This document shows, piece by piece, positions 44,332 through 55,800 of a DNA stretch of 64,000 bases. The DNA comes from Hemicordylus capensis (taxonomy: Eukaryota; Chordata; Lepidosauria; Squamata; Cordylidae), in assembly GCF_027244095.1 (NCBI RefSeq), contig NC_069657.1, positions 144,580,857-144,644,856 on the forward strand, read 5' to 3'. A model generated the notes under the pieces. It saw only the letters and a program-made list of their open reading frames with translations. It was not told the origin of the DNA and did not search any database. A program made the translations under genes and the position numbers. Positions within the stretch are counted from its first letter, which is position 1; the number at the start of each line of letters is the position of its first letter.

Positions 44332-44471
44332 TGTTACTGAGTATAATTGATTTGAATGGGGAGTTGGCAGAGAAGTGCTTGAAAAGTTATTTTGCTTTAG
44401 ACTCTGTCCATAACCTGCACAAAAAGAGATAATATACTCATTAAGAAGGTATTCATTCTGAATGAAGTTGG

Positions 44472-44672
44472 CATGGCTGTGTGGTGGTTAGAGCCTTGGA
44501 CTAGGACCAGGAAGTTCAAATACCTGTTCAGCCATGAAATTCACTGAGTGATTCTGGACCAGTCTCTTAATCTAATATACCTCACAGGGTTATTAGAATA
44601 CACGTAACCATGTAAATCTCTCCAGGCTCACTGGAGGAAAAGCAGAACATACATGTAAAAATAAATAAATGA
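44472..44672 (+). repeat. tRNA-derived SINE, diverged
   Basis: GTGTGGTGGTTAGAGCCTTG, AGTTCAAATACC and CACTGGAGGAAAAGCAG match the 15788 family with many changes. The tail is AATAAATAAATG. Confidence 0.75.
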
Positions 44673-45100
44673 ATGAATAATAAAATGTTTGACTGGATAC
44701 TGATAACTGAAAAGAACTTTTACAAGGTTTCCATACCTTTTGGGGGGGGGGGCACATGTCCAGATGCACAATATATTAATGTTAAGTGCACATAGTGTTG
44801 GGGGATGTGGAAGTTTATTCCTGTACAGCTAGAGAATCTGTGGCACTGCAAAATCCTGGAAAACTCATTTTACCAAAGTGAGATGATTGTGTACAAACTC
44901 AAATAATGACTGACATGATGAGGAAAATTACTCATAGTAGTACCATTGAAAATAAAAGGACACGTTAGGCAGTCTCTATTGTTTCAGCTTAATCACTCTG
45001 AAAAGAACTCCTCATCTGCCACCAAGATTTCTCTCCTCTTTCATGCTCTGTGTATATAAACACACTCTCATAAGCAAATGACACAAAGGGGGGGGGGGAG
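44673..45100. other. Intergenic, nothing recognised
   Basis: Homopolymer G runs at about 44744 and 45088. No gene. Confidence 0.45.
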
Positions 45101-45102
45101 GA

Positions 45103-45310
45103 AAGATTGTGCCGTTGAGTTGGTGTCGACTCCTGGCAACCACAGAGCCATGTGGTTTGCTTGGTAGAATACAGGAGTGGTTTACCATTGCCTTTAGGGC
45201 ACCTTTAAACATCCCACAAAGCCTGGAGCTCCGCGCAACCTTCCTCAGTTCCAGGAGCTTGCACTCCCACTTCCCATGCCTGAACAAGTGGCTATTCCTT
45301 TTCTAGGTTA
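45103..45310 (-). repeat. Sauria SINE / BovB-type 3' end, reverse
   Basis: GTGCCGTTGAGTTGGTGTCG and CCACAGAGCCATGTGG, then TACAGGAGTGGTTTACCATT, are the reverse of the tail seen at 63450-63545. BovB-like tails define Sauria SINEs, so this supports squamate origin. Confidence 0.75.
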
Positions 45311-45508
45311 GGATTTGCTGAGACTGGTTGCAATGTCCGAACCCACCAATCTCCACTTATGCTAAACTTACCATACCCTAACCTACTAGCTTCAGAAAAT
45401 CCGAACCACAAAACTCACTTGAGCCCCAGGATGCAAGTGATAGGACAAGCCAAGATTCGTGGTTTCAGATGTCACTACTAATCTCAGCATATTACCTACA
45501 AATATCAG

Positions 45509-45597
45509 ACACTCATCCAGAGATGGGAGTAGGAATGCGTGCTCATCCAGGGATGGGTGGGGAAATGCATGCTCATCCAGGGTTGAGGGAGGATGCA
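45509..45597. repeat. Short minisatellite, about 33-bp unit
   Basis: CTCATCCAG followed by GGGATGGG or AGATGGGAG and AATGC.TG recurs three times in a row. Confidence 0.8.
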
Positions 45598-45876
45598 CTG
45601 ATCTCTACTGCAACAGAGGTTCTGTGTGACAGCTGAACATGTCCTTTCCTTTGCCTTTATGAAATCTGGTACAAAAGCTTAAAAAAAAAAGAGTAAGGTC
45701 AGTGTAGGAATCAGCAGATCGTCTTTGAAAAAATCAGTACATCATTGAAATGACTTTGCCTTTTGGTGGAATTGTAGTATTTGGGGGGCTGGCTCACTTA
45801 TGTATGTTCTTCATTTGGTGAATGCACCATTAGATGGTGATTCATACATTTGAATGGGCTGTCACAGATATAACAC

Positions 45877-46500
45877 AGGGCTGTGCATGGAACTGGTTTC
45901 CGCGGCTCAGTTTGAATTGGATTGAATTTGAAATGGACCACGGTTCTGTGACCAAGTTCATTGAACCAACCGTAGTGCGGTACATTCGGCTGAACCGGGT
46001 CGAACTGGTTCCACAGTTTGGCAGACTTGTAAAGGGGAATCCAGTGAGGACTACCCTTTATAAGCAAAGGGGAAGCCTTCACAAAAGGGTTCTAAAGGAG
46101 GGGGGAGACGCACCTAAAACTTAAAGTACAACAGATGATAAGGTCCTCTCCTTACCACCCCTAGCCCACTAAGGAGCGGTGGTGCTCCCTCCCTTCAGCA
46201 GCCTGCACACAGCAACATGGCTCCAGCAATGACCAGGCCTATGTGCATGTAGTTCAACTGCTCCAATTGTAAACTAAACCAACCTTCAAGAAGGCCAGCC
46301 GGTCCATGATCAGACTGAACTGACCCTGCCCCCAGTTTGGGGGTGGGGGCGAGACACACCTACAAGTAGATGATAAAGTCCTCTCCGTACTACCCCAGCC
46401 CACTTTGGAGCAGCGGCGCTCCATCCCTTCAGCAGCCCATGTGTGGTAACATGGCTCCGGCAGTGACCTGCCCAGGATGTCCACAGGGTGTGGCTAGCTC
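45877..46500 (+). mobile_element. TAGGG-family-like remnants, two partial copies
   Basis: CAGGGCTGTGCATGGAACTG begins a degraded left end. Two interior copies follow in tandem: TAGATGATAAAGTCCTCTCC-like blocks with TAGCCCACT..GGAGC and CCCTTCAGCAGCC occur at 46125-46215 and 46360-46440. No right end or duplication was found. Confidence 0.5.
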
Positions 46501-46638
46501 CTTCTCCTCCTCTCTCTATGTTCACAGAATGAATATAATTTGAGCATAATGAGTGAAGTGTTATCTTCTTACATCCACAATCCATTTCAATGCCATCTTG
46601 TAAATAATTTTTGAACTCTATGACAGAAGTCCCACTTA

Positions 46639-46816
46639 TTGTAAAGATATGGAGAGCCCTTTCTCACAATTGCGTGAGAGGGCTTGAGGGTAGGCAGCAG
46701 GGAAGGCAGCAGAAGGGCTTGGCTCCCACCCATTCTCACAGGCAGCCAAGTCTGAGTTTAGCTGCCCTAGCCCAGTCTTGGCTGCTCATGAGAAGAGCCT
46801 TGGAATATCTTTACAA
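46639..46816. repeat. Foldback element of about 180 bp
   Basis: Perfect 12-base outer inverted repeats TTGTAAAGATAT (46639-46650) and ATATCTTTACAA (46805-46816) enclose AGCCCTTTCTCAC...GTGAGAGGGCT, a hairpin like the first one of the 32.9-kb element. Confidence 0.7.
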
Positions 46817-46889
46817 AACGGAAAAATAACTTGTTGGGTGTGTATAAATTTTGCTCCTGTTCTTTCAGAGAAACTTCCCTAAGATACAG

Positions 46890-47045
46890 ATATTACATCG
46901 TTGAGGATAGTAGAGTCCAAAGGCTAGAGAACTGTGGATCTAGGAGATTAGGGTTCACATCCTTTCTCTGCCAGAAATTTATTGTGTGGCTTTGGACAAA
47001 TCTTTTTCTCTTGTCCTCAGTTTCCCAACTGCAATTGGAAGACTA
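46890..47045 (+). repeat. MIR-like ancient SINE
   Basis: GGTTCACATCCTTTCTCTGCC, TTGTGTGGCTTTGGACAAAT and CTCAGTTTCCCAACTGCAA follow the MIR core order. Another 3' piece may be at 48805-48900 (CCCATCTATGACATGGGAAT). Confidence 0.65.
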
Positions 47046-47293
47046 GTGTCCTTCCTCATAGTTTTGAGGACCAACACTATAGTGACTGAAAACATTTAAT
47101 TTTTATTTTATTTAAGTTTTGCAGATTAAAAGAGCTATATCAAACATGAATGGCACTAGAAAATAGTATATTTTTCACTGAGAATCTGAATTCCTTGAAA
47201 ATTCATTCATCAATCTGAAGGTTTCTGAATAGCAAACTAAGAAATAGGGTGCTACAAAGAAAATGGTATTGTGCAGTGACTAAGAGAGTGAGG
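47046..47293. other. Intergenic, nothing recognised
   Basis: AT-rich flank. Confidence 0.4.
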
Positions 47294-47375
47294 CAATTCT
47301 CATGATCGCCAAAAAGCGGGCTAAGGTACCCTAGCCCGCTTTCTGACAAGCGTGAGAACCACCGGGCTTGGAGAC
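47294..47375. repeat. Solo end of the multi-hairpin family
   Basis: TTCTCATGATCGCC, then AAAGCGGGCTA and TAGCCCGCTTT around a short loop, then GCGTGAGAACCACCGGGCTT. The order matches the last two hairpins of the 32.9-kb copy in the opposite orientation. Confidence 0.75.
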
Positions 47376-47587
47376 TAATTTTTAAAGTCATCATCATATA
47401 CCAGACTATACATTATCTTTACAGCTTATATGGTGTAGAAGTTAAGATGGACATCTTAACCTGCAATTTCCATTTTTTTAGCGCATGAGTGGAAATGTAA
47501 AACATCTTAATTTTCATCTTTAACCGGTTTTGGGATTACTGAATTCATTTACAATATCAGTCTAAGAATACTCACACCCATGTACTC

Positions 47588-47857
47588 TAGGGATGTGCAC
47601 GGAACCGGTTCCATGCATGTTTGCCACTTCCGTGGTGACACTGACCAGGGCGCAGGGAGGGACGCTGCAGCCCCATATGCCCACTTTTTACGAAAGTGCT
47701 GGTGGGGGGAAAGCAGCAAGGCAGAGGCTGGCAGATAGGCAGCACTTCCCCTGCCCCTTAAATAAACCCTCCACCCTCTGAACTGGCAAACGCCGGTCCA
47801 CGGAACCAGTTTGGCGCTCCTAGAATGGAGCGCCGAACGGTTCAGTGCACATCCCTA
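47588..47857. mobile_element. Short complete TAGGG-family hAT-like MITE (270 bp)
   Basis: Ends TAGGGATGTGCAC and GTGCACATCCCTA are perfect inverted repeats. The target duplication is ATGTACTC (47580-47587) and ATGCACTC (47858-47865), 7 of 8 bases. Subterminal GGAACCGGTTCC and GGCGCTCC...GGAGCGCC palindromes. Too short to code. Confidence 0.93.
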
Positions 47858-48575
47858 ATGCACTCTCCCCCACCCTGAAATTCATTAATCACTTTGTTCA
47901 TTTGCTCCACCATAGCTACAGAGGTTTGCAAGCAGAGTGAGGTTTCTGTGAATGGGATCTGCTGTGTGTAAAAGGCTGCCTCACAATGGAGTGGGGACAA
48001 CACATCTAGTAACTGGTAAAGCTAAAAGGCAGAGGCTAGTGCCAGCACTCTTCACTGAACACGAGATCAGCAGCACTCTAAAGAGGTTCTGCATAATCTC
48101 TTTCAGTGCTACTGATTAGCTAGGGGGGAAGTAGGGGCAAGGCAGGACCTAGACGGAACATTTCCCCAGCTCCTGCCCTATCAAACCACTGATTGGTGTT
48201 CAGTGACAGACATTTGACAGACTTTGAAGTTTGAGCATTCTAAAAGGACTGCAAATGCTGCAGCAGGAACACAGTCTTCTGTTACACCCTTGATTCCCTG
48301 GATCAGGGCCAGTGTCTCGCAGTAACACAGATTAAGCTCCCCATCCCACACAAAAGCAACAAGTGGATAAATTGGGATATCAATCTTTTGCTACCCTTGA
48401 ACTACCAGGAGTAACGAATCCATGTTTAGTGATCTTGAGAAGTCACCCGCAAGCTTACTGAACAGCATTAGTACTGGGAGCTGGAAATCTTAAATCTCAC
48501 CTTTGCTATGGACTCAGTGGCATACAGAAGAGTGAGAGTGGCTCCCTCTTCCTACCATGGCTTATTACACCCCTG
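47858..48575. other. Intergenic, nothing recognised
   Basis: No coding pattern or named repeat. Confidence 0.4.
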
Positions 48576-48790
48576 AAAAGCTGCTCCTGAATGCCTGGGA
48601 TGTGGCAGGGTGTGTTGCATCTGGAGAAGAAATGAGAGATCCTAATTGCTTGGTCATGCCATGGCTGGGATACCAAGAGCCTCTTGCACAAGCAGGATGA
48701 CTTTTGGTCATGCAAGCAGGGTCTCCCATTCCCTCTCCAGTTACAACACACCCTGCCACATCCCAGGCACCCAGGAGCAGCTTTTTAAAG
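48576..48790. repeat. Foldback repeat with about 65-base arms
   Basis: AAAAGCTGCTCCTGAATGCC and GGATGTGGCAGGGTGTGTTG near 48577-48625 face CAACACACCCTGCCACATCC and AGGAGCAGCTTTTT near 48743-48787, with a loop of about 80 bases. Confidence 0.85.
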
Positions 48791-48909
48791 CAGTTTGTGC
48801 TTTAGTCCCCCATCTATGACATGGGAATAACAATCATGCAGGACTGCAGTGTGGCTAAATGAAAGCTGTAAAGAACTGTGCAACTTAAAGGGCCACATCA
48901 ACAACAACT

Positions 48910-50835
48910 AATAAGCTACTCCCTGCTTAAACATGCAGCATCTCCATAATTAAGTAGGCAATGCTCATGTTTCTGAAGTCTAAAACAATGTATTGGATAC
49001 CATACATAACCCTACATTGGATACCATACATAACCGAAACAAATGTAAATGTATGGCAGCAGTACAGGGTAAAACAGTGGTCCTCTTGTATGATAGGTAC
49101 CTAAATCTTCTTGTACTCTTGCAAACCTTTCATTTAGTTGTAAATTGTTTTCTTTCTCAAAGGATATAAAAATAAATAAAATTTATAGTTGCCCACCCAT
49201 AAAAAAAAATTAGTTGATCCATCACTTGTCTTTTAATCAGTTAACCTGTTGATTGGTTTAATTCATCCAAATTCATCAATTATATTTAAATAAACTTGCA
49301 TCCATTATCAAAATTTAAATGGAAGTGCCCTTGTGAGATAATAAAATATATATGTTGTGTAATCACTTTAAGTGTAATCTTAAGTGTAATATCACTTAAC
49401 AATTTAATATTTTAAAAGGTACAACTGATTGTTAGAACAAAGACTATGTTTATTTTTGTTTCCATTTCCTGTTAAAGAAATACACAACCAAAATAACCTA
49501 AAAAAAATAAACTCGCTGCACCACTAAATTTTGATGTTACTCATTAAAACATAAACAATTAAGCAAATATACCTTAAGTTGATTAAACTATCAATGGAAG
49601 CATTTGGCCTCATTTAATTTTTCTTTGAGTTAGTGGGAAAGCATCAAAAGAACATTTTAAAAAAAGTTATAGTGCTGTTATAACTATTTCAAAGTAGAAT
49701 ATTCTAAATTTTCAGACTTTAGTACTGTTCAAACTATGACCCACAAAATTAATTCTAAGAAGTCTCTGAAAGAAGTGAAAAGATTCCAAGCAACAGCCCA
49801 CTATCTCTGTTTTCTTGCTGTCAGAATAATGGTCCTACCTGTCTGAGAAAGAGGACAGTTGCCATCCTGTATCACAAAGAAATATGAAAGAATAGTGATT
49901 GTTTCTTTCCATCCAACATAATGTCACTTTGAAAGAGAAGTCTGGCTCTCAACATAATTAACATGACCTTTGTGTCTCCTGGGGCAGAGACAACCAACAT
50001 GCCAAAAAGTGGCCTTGAAAAGTTGTGAAAAGTTTCTAGTATTTTGTCTCCTTAATCTGTAAGATCAAAAAATATTTCTTCACATAACATTAAAAGTAAT
50101 GGCTAAACTCATGCAAGTTGTAGCCCAACATAATGAACAATAGGGAAACTATTTTTTAAAGACCAACTATTTTGTTACTAGTCAAATGCCTCTATCATTG
50201 TGATGGACAAGGTTGTGGTGAAGAATTCCAGGGGGTGCCTCTCAGTGGGCATTCATTGTTATGTGCTGGAGACAGACTTAGTCTCATCACAATGACATCT
50301 CACATTAACTGTTTTGCTTGTACTCAGGATCACTATTGGTAGAGAAGCTATATGTGCCCCCATTGTGTTATCCAAGTTCCTGCCCTCCCCAGTCATTTTA
50401 CCAGCAGTAACCCCCATTTATTTCCCCCCAGAAGATATAATGGAAACCACTGAAAAGTGATCCCGCCTATCCCAGTGCAGTACTAGAATGAAGGACAAAG
50501 CTCCTATTTGGAGAACAGGGAGAGAAGGAAGCCATGAGGCCTGGGACTTATAAGGGTCTTCTTGCTTGGTCATTCTTAGAAGCAGTCACAGGGTGTCACT
50601 CTTCTAGAGTGTCTACCACTCAAGTTAAAGAGGAATCACCTCAGAGACCTTACTGTACTCATTGGCAAGGCAACCCACTGCCATACACACGTTGTTTTCT
50701 TCCTGGTATCCTGAGTTAGCAATGACTCCCCTATGCAAGCCCCATGGCCACTGCCAGTTTGCTTTTTCTATCTTGCTGTACACAGAAGCCAGAGTATGCA
50801 GTTCAGGACCAGAATGATACTGATTTAACTGTAGC
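48910..50835. other. AT-rich intergenic, nothing recognised
   Basis: Nearly 2 kb without a repeat family or ORF that I can support. A direct repeat TGGATACCATACATAACC occurs twice at about 48994 and 49018. Confidence 0.45.
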
Positions 50836-52690
50836 CCTTTTCAGATGTTTAAAAAGTCGGGATGCCGTACTTACAGACAGCATTCTGAGAGTGTGCCCAC
50901 AAGCCCTGCCCCTGCTCTGATGCACCCTGAAGTCCCGCATGCCCTAGCCTTCTCATCACAGAAAGAATCTGTCCATGGGTACTGTGTCTCTTCAAACAGA
51001 TAATGTAAGTGTGGACAATGGGTGGGGCTTCTAAACGTGTATGAAAGCACAGTGTCCCTGCTTTTTAAAATGTCTGAAGAGTGCCTGTTAGATGACCTTT
51101 TTCGGGAAGATGGGGCCTGAACCACACACTTAGCAGCTACAACATGAGGTGCAGCCAATAGTAGGGATGTGCAAAAAATTTCGGGCACAGAACGATCTGT
51201 GCCCGAAATGAACAATTTCGGGTGATTCGGGGCCGAACCGAATCACCCCCGATGTCCCCCGATATTTTTCGGGGCCGAGCCAAATCACCCGAATTTCAGA
51301 CCTGAAAAATTCAGGTGATTCGGTTCATGGTTGATTTTTGGTGATTTTTTGAAGTTTTAGTGACTTTGGGGCAGTTCGGAGGCATAGCATGGGATCTGGG
51401 CAAAAGGAGTGGGGTGGGGTGGTAGTGCCTAATGGGTGCAGGCTACCACCCCAATTTCAGGGGGATTGGGCAAAGGGCTGATTTGTTTTTTCTGAGGTGT
51501 GAATTCTCATCCTATCATAGCAAATGAGATTTTTTTCAATTAGACAACTCTCATGACCCCACTTTCACTTTTTCACACCTCAATTACTATGAATAATATG
51601 AGAAGTAATCAATTTAGCACACTTCACCTTATGAAGACAAACCTCATAAAAATAAATTCACCAAAATTCACCCCTCTGCCCAATCACTCTTAAATTGGGG
51701 ATGGGTGGTAGCCTCCAGCCATTAGGCACTATCTCTACCAGCCCACCCCACTCCTTTGGGGCAGATCCACTTTCTGCCCCCAATCTGCCCCCAAAGACAC
51801 CCAAACTTCAAATATTCCAAAAAAATCAGCCCTCTGCCCAATCCCCCTGAAATTGGAGTGGTAGCCTCCACCCATTAGGCAATACCACCCCACCCCACTC
51901 TTTTGGGGCAGATCCACTTTCTGCCCCCAAACTGCCCCAAAGTAACCAAAACTTCAAAAATTCGCCAAAAATCAGGACTTTGCCCAATCCCCCTGAAATT
52001 GGGGTGGTAGACTCTACCCATTGGGCACTACCACCCCACCCCAAAACTTTGCCCCTGGGCCCCTTTTTACCCCCTGAATCGATTCGGATTCAGATTCAGA
52101 TTAAATCCAAATCCGAACCGAATCAAGGGTGATTCGAGTGACCCAGATTCGGGCACAAAACAGAACAGGGGTGATTCGGTTTGGGTCCGAGCCGAATCAC
52201 CCAAAAACCCGAATTGCACACCCCTAGCCAATAGCAGGCTAAGGCAGCCAAGCCCACTCTTGCTTGTCCATGTGAAGCTGTGGCAACCGAGTGGCTTCCG
52301 GCAGCACCATGGAGGCAAACCCACCTGCATAGCCACCCTCTTATGTGAGGTTAAGGGTGCACTCACTCCCTTAACTCCATTTCCCTGCTCATGTGCAGCA
52401 CCGGCTGCTTTTAGCCAATGCAGCAGCAGTGATAGGCACCGCCTATTGCTGCTGGGCTGCCCATAATGCACCACATACTCATGTGGTGCATTATGGGTGT
52501 TCCAAGGGCTGGGAGGACACATCCCATTCTCTGACCCTCTGCGCTGCCAGGGGCTGCTGGTGATCATCCGGGCAGGCAATCTACCTGCCCGGGAAGCAAT
52601 GTGGGATCATCTGTGGGGTAGGTAAATTTGAGCAGCCTTCCCCACCTCCCTCCACCAAGCCTTTCTCACCGATCGTAAGAAAGGGCTCAT
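50836..52690. repeat. Second multi-hairpin element, interrupted by a hAT-like insertion
   Basis: The left end AGCCCTTTTCAGATG and right end, in reverse, AGCCCTTTCTTACGATC are inverted. Internal hairpins include 52475-52512 or so (ATAATGCACCACAT facing ATGTGGTGCATTAT), TGCAGCAGCAGTGATAGGC facing GCCTATTGCTGCTG, and CCGGGCAGG facing CCTGCCCGG near 52570-52590. The end hairpin CCTTTCTCACCGATCGTAAG resembles hairpin 1 of the 32.9-kb element. The 51162-52226 element and its 8-bp duplication interrupt it, leaving about 780 bp of its own. Confidence 0.7.
51162..52226. mobile_element. TAGGG-family hAT-like element, complete (1065 bp)
   Basis: Ends TAGGGATGTGCAAAAAATT and TTGCACACCCCTA with a perfect 8-bp duplication GCCAATAG (51154-51161 and 52227-52234). 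Subterminal GGTGATTCGG/CCGAATCACC motifs form palindromes. The interior carries repeated CAAAGGGCTGATT and CCACCCATTAGGC blocks. No transposase. Confidence 0.93.
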
Positions 52691-53239
52691 TATTTCATAT
52701 CTCAATAGACTCCTGCACTGCAGTACTACCCTAGGCTCATAATTGGCTCTTGTCCTGAATCAAACTTTTTTTTCCTTGTACTCTGACTTCAGGGGCACCT
52801 TGAGGTTTCAGGGGGCCTTAGTAAATTGCATTCCAATGCTCCCCGAAAACACCTAAGCTTTATAATGGTAGATGGAGTGACTCTCTTGGCCAATAAAACC
52901 AATCTACCACCACTGCACAAAGACTATAGGTACAGAGGTAATCTTGGGGATTGGCAGTGAGGCCTTCTATGTGCCTTGGGCCTTCAGCACCTGTCCAGCA
53001 GCTCCAAACTCTGGTGCTGGGTCTGTCTGTCAAGAATCTCAGCTTCTGATTCCTGAACACTGAACTTCATGCTCAATCCTTCCTTCAGATATCCAAGTCC
53101 ACCTACTTCATGGACAGAGGTACTTTCCACAGCCACCACGGCAGGCAGTGATTCCCCCATAGGACTGAGTCGTGATCAGGACAGCATCCCTGTTTATATA
53201 ACCTGGTGCTGGGTTCTTGATCACACTAGAGAAGGGCTG
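52691..53239. other. Intergenic, nothing recognised
   Basis: No gene or named repeat. Confidence 0.4.
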
Positions 53240-53335
53240 CACTTTGGCATTCCAGCAGTTGTTGGACTATAACTCCCATCATTCCTAGCCACAGTGGCCA
53301 ATAGTCAGGGATAATGGGAATTGTAGTCCAACACC
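53240..53335. repeat. Palindromic MITE (GGACTATAACTCCCATCATT)
   Basis: TTGGACTATAACTCCCATCA faces TAATGGGAATTGTAGTCCAA around GCCACAGTGGCC. This is a common style of amniote MITE. Confidence 0.75.
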
Positions 53336-53582
53336 AGAAAGAAGGATGACATTGTGCACCCCTGCACTACAGAGTGTGACAAAGAGATGGAACTCAGGAG
53401 CTTTTTAATATGTACAATTCTCAGTGTTGGCAGATGGCCATCACCTAGGTTTTTGCTTCCAGAATGACCCAGAAAGCAACCTGAATTAGTCAATACTACA
53501 GCAAAGAGAGTAGTGCACTTGAATGCACTATTGTATTTGGGTGCTCAGATCTCACTATATTGCACAGTGTCCTGATTTGAGA

Positions 53583-53806
53583 TATAGCAATAGCAATAGC
53601 ACTTACATTTATATACCGCTCTATAGCTGGAAGCTCTCTAAGCGGTTTACAATGATTTAGAATATTGCCCCCCAACATCCTGGGTACTCATTTTACCGAC
53701 CTCAGAAGGATGGAAGGCTGAGTCAACCTTGAGCCCCTGGTCAGGATTGAACTTGTAACCTTCTGGTTACAGGGCGGCAGTTTTACCACTGCGCCACCAG
53801 GGGCTC
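53583..53806 (-). repeat. tRNA-derived SINE, GGCGCAGTGGT type, reverse
   Basis: Reverse of the copy at 24877-25086 over its full length (AGCCCCTGGTGGCGCAGTGG at the right, CGGTATATAAATGTAAGTGC at the left). Confidence 0.92.
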
Positions 53807-53887
53807 TTACATATCTTAATTTAATCTAGGGTCCATATGGGTTCTAATCTAGGGTTCATTCAGTTTAATCTTGGGTTCATTCAGTTA

Positions 53888-55800
53888 GTGACTCCTGAGG
53901 AAGTGAACAAACCGCTTTGGACTGTGCACCCTACAACCTTTTCTCTTGACCCTTGCCCAACTTGGTTTATCTCATTTGATAATTATATTATCAGAGAGGA
54001 TCTGGTAAATATTATAAATGCTTCTCTGAGGGAGGGCAGGATGACTCCTTGTCTTAAGGAGGCTATTATCTGACCACTTTTGAAGAAACCTGCACTGGAT
54101 CCCTCAGAGTTGGCTAATTACAGACCTGTTTCTAACCTTCCATGGTTGGGCAAGGTGATTGAGTGGGTGGTAGGGATGTGCAAACCGGTTTGAATTAAAA
54201 CTGGTTCAAATTCAAACCAGTTCGGTTTGATGGTTCAAATTTGAACCAAACCAGCCATCAGGTTTGAGCTGTAGGTTCGAATTCGAACTGAACTTGGCGG
54301 TTCAATTTGAGCTGGTTTGAACCAGTTTGAACTGGTTCAAATCCCCAAAAGTGGGCGGGGTGGTAGCTGGCACCCATGGATGCCTACCACCCAATCCCCA
54401 AAGCAATTGGACACTTGTATGATTTTTTATGAGTTTTTGGAAAAAAATTCTCATAGGGTATAATGGGACTCGAACCAGCCCATTATTCTCTATTGTGGAG
54501 CACCCATGGGTGCCAACTACCTCCCAAACCCCAAACAATCAGAAACTCCTACAATTTTTTATGAATATTTGGAATATTTTTAATTATTTTTCTCATAGGG
54601 TATAATGGGACTCAAACCAGCCCATTATCCCCTATTGTGGAGCACCTGGGGCACTACCCCACCGTGGGCACTAACACCCACCACACTCCACTCTAGACCA
54701 CCTCTTTCCACCCAACATAAAGCGATACATTTGCTGGAATCCTCATTATTCCCTATGAGGAATTCAAAAATAGTTTAAAAATTCACCAATAATCGGAGTG
54801 TCTGATTGCCTTGGGGTTTGGTGGTTGGTATTCACCCCTGGGTGCCTACCACCCACCCCACTTTTGTGCCCTCAGGTCCTCCACAATAGGGGATAATGGG
54901 CTGGTTTGAGTCCAATTATACCCTATGAAAATTCCCCCCCAAAAAAAATTCATAAAAAATCGTATGAGTGTCCAATTGCTTTGGGGATTGGGTGGTAGTC
55001 ACCCATGGGTGCCAACTACCACCCCACCACTTTTTGAAGTTCAAACCAGGTCAAACCAGTTAAAAACAGTTCAAATTCAAACCAAACTGGGGAAGTTTAA
55101 GCAAAACCCAAACTGAACCTCCCCCTCCCAGTTTGAACCAGGTTCAAATTCAAACTGAACCGGGTGAACCAGTTTTGTGCACATCTCTAGTGAATGGTGG
55201 CCTCTCAGCTCCAGGCAGTTTTGGATGATGCAGATTATCTACACCCATTTCAAACCGGCTTTCGTGTGGGCTATGTGGTTGAGACTGCCTTGGTTGGACT
55301 GATGGATGATCTCCAATTGGCTATTGACAGAGGGTGTGTGACTGCTGATCCTCTTGGATCTCTCTGTGGCTGTTGATACCATTGACCATGGTATCCTTCT
55401 GGATCACTTGAGAGGGTTGGGATTGGGTGGCACTGTTTTAAAGTGGATCCACTCCTACCTCTCTGATAGATTCTATATGGGGTCGCTTGGAGCCTTTTGC
55501 TCTGCAAAGTGAGAACTGAAGCATGGAGTTCCACAAAGCTCCATACTGTCTTCAGTGCTCTTTAACATCTACATGAAACTGCTGGGAGAGATCATCTGGA
55601 GGTTTGATGCTGGGTGTTATCAATATGCTAATGACACCCAGATTTACTTCTCCATGTCGACCTCATCCGGAAATGGCATATCTTCCCTAAATGCCTGCTT
55701 GGAGGCAGTAATGGGCTGGATGAGGGATAACAAACTGAAGCTGAATCCAAATAAGACAGAAGTACTGACTGGGGGGAGTCGGGACCCGAGAGATGTTAAG
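53888..55800 (+). mobile_element. L2-clade LINE, reverse transcriptase region, split by a hAT-like element
   Basis: 53888-54162 encodes the start of the RT region (LDPCPTWFI, INASLREGRMTPCLKEAII). 55198-55800 continues with VASQLQAVLDDADYLHPFQTG, TALVGLMDDLQLAIDRG, then MLFNIYMKLLGEIIWRF, YQYANDTQIYF (YADD is YAND here) and NKLKLNPNKTEVL. At least one frame change lies between the two later blocks, and a stop follows KEAII. The order and motifs fit L2-group LINEs. It ends abruptly where the Copia piece begins. Confidence 0.85.
54171..55189. mobile_element. TAGGG-family hAT-like element inside the L2 LINE (1019 bp)
   Basis: Ends TAGGGATGTGCAAACC and TTGTGCACATCTCTA with an imperfect 8-bp duplication GTGGGTGG (54163-54170) and GTGAATGG (55190-55197). 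L2 coding sequence resumes on both sides, which confirms the boundaries. The interior matches the 7373, 28424 and 37499 copies. No transposase. Confidence 0.93.
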
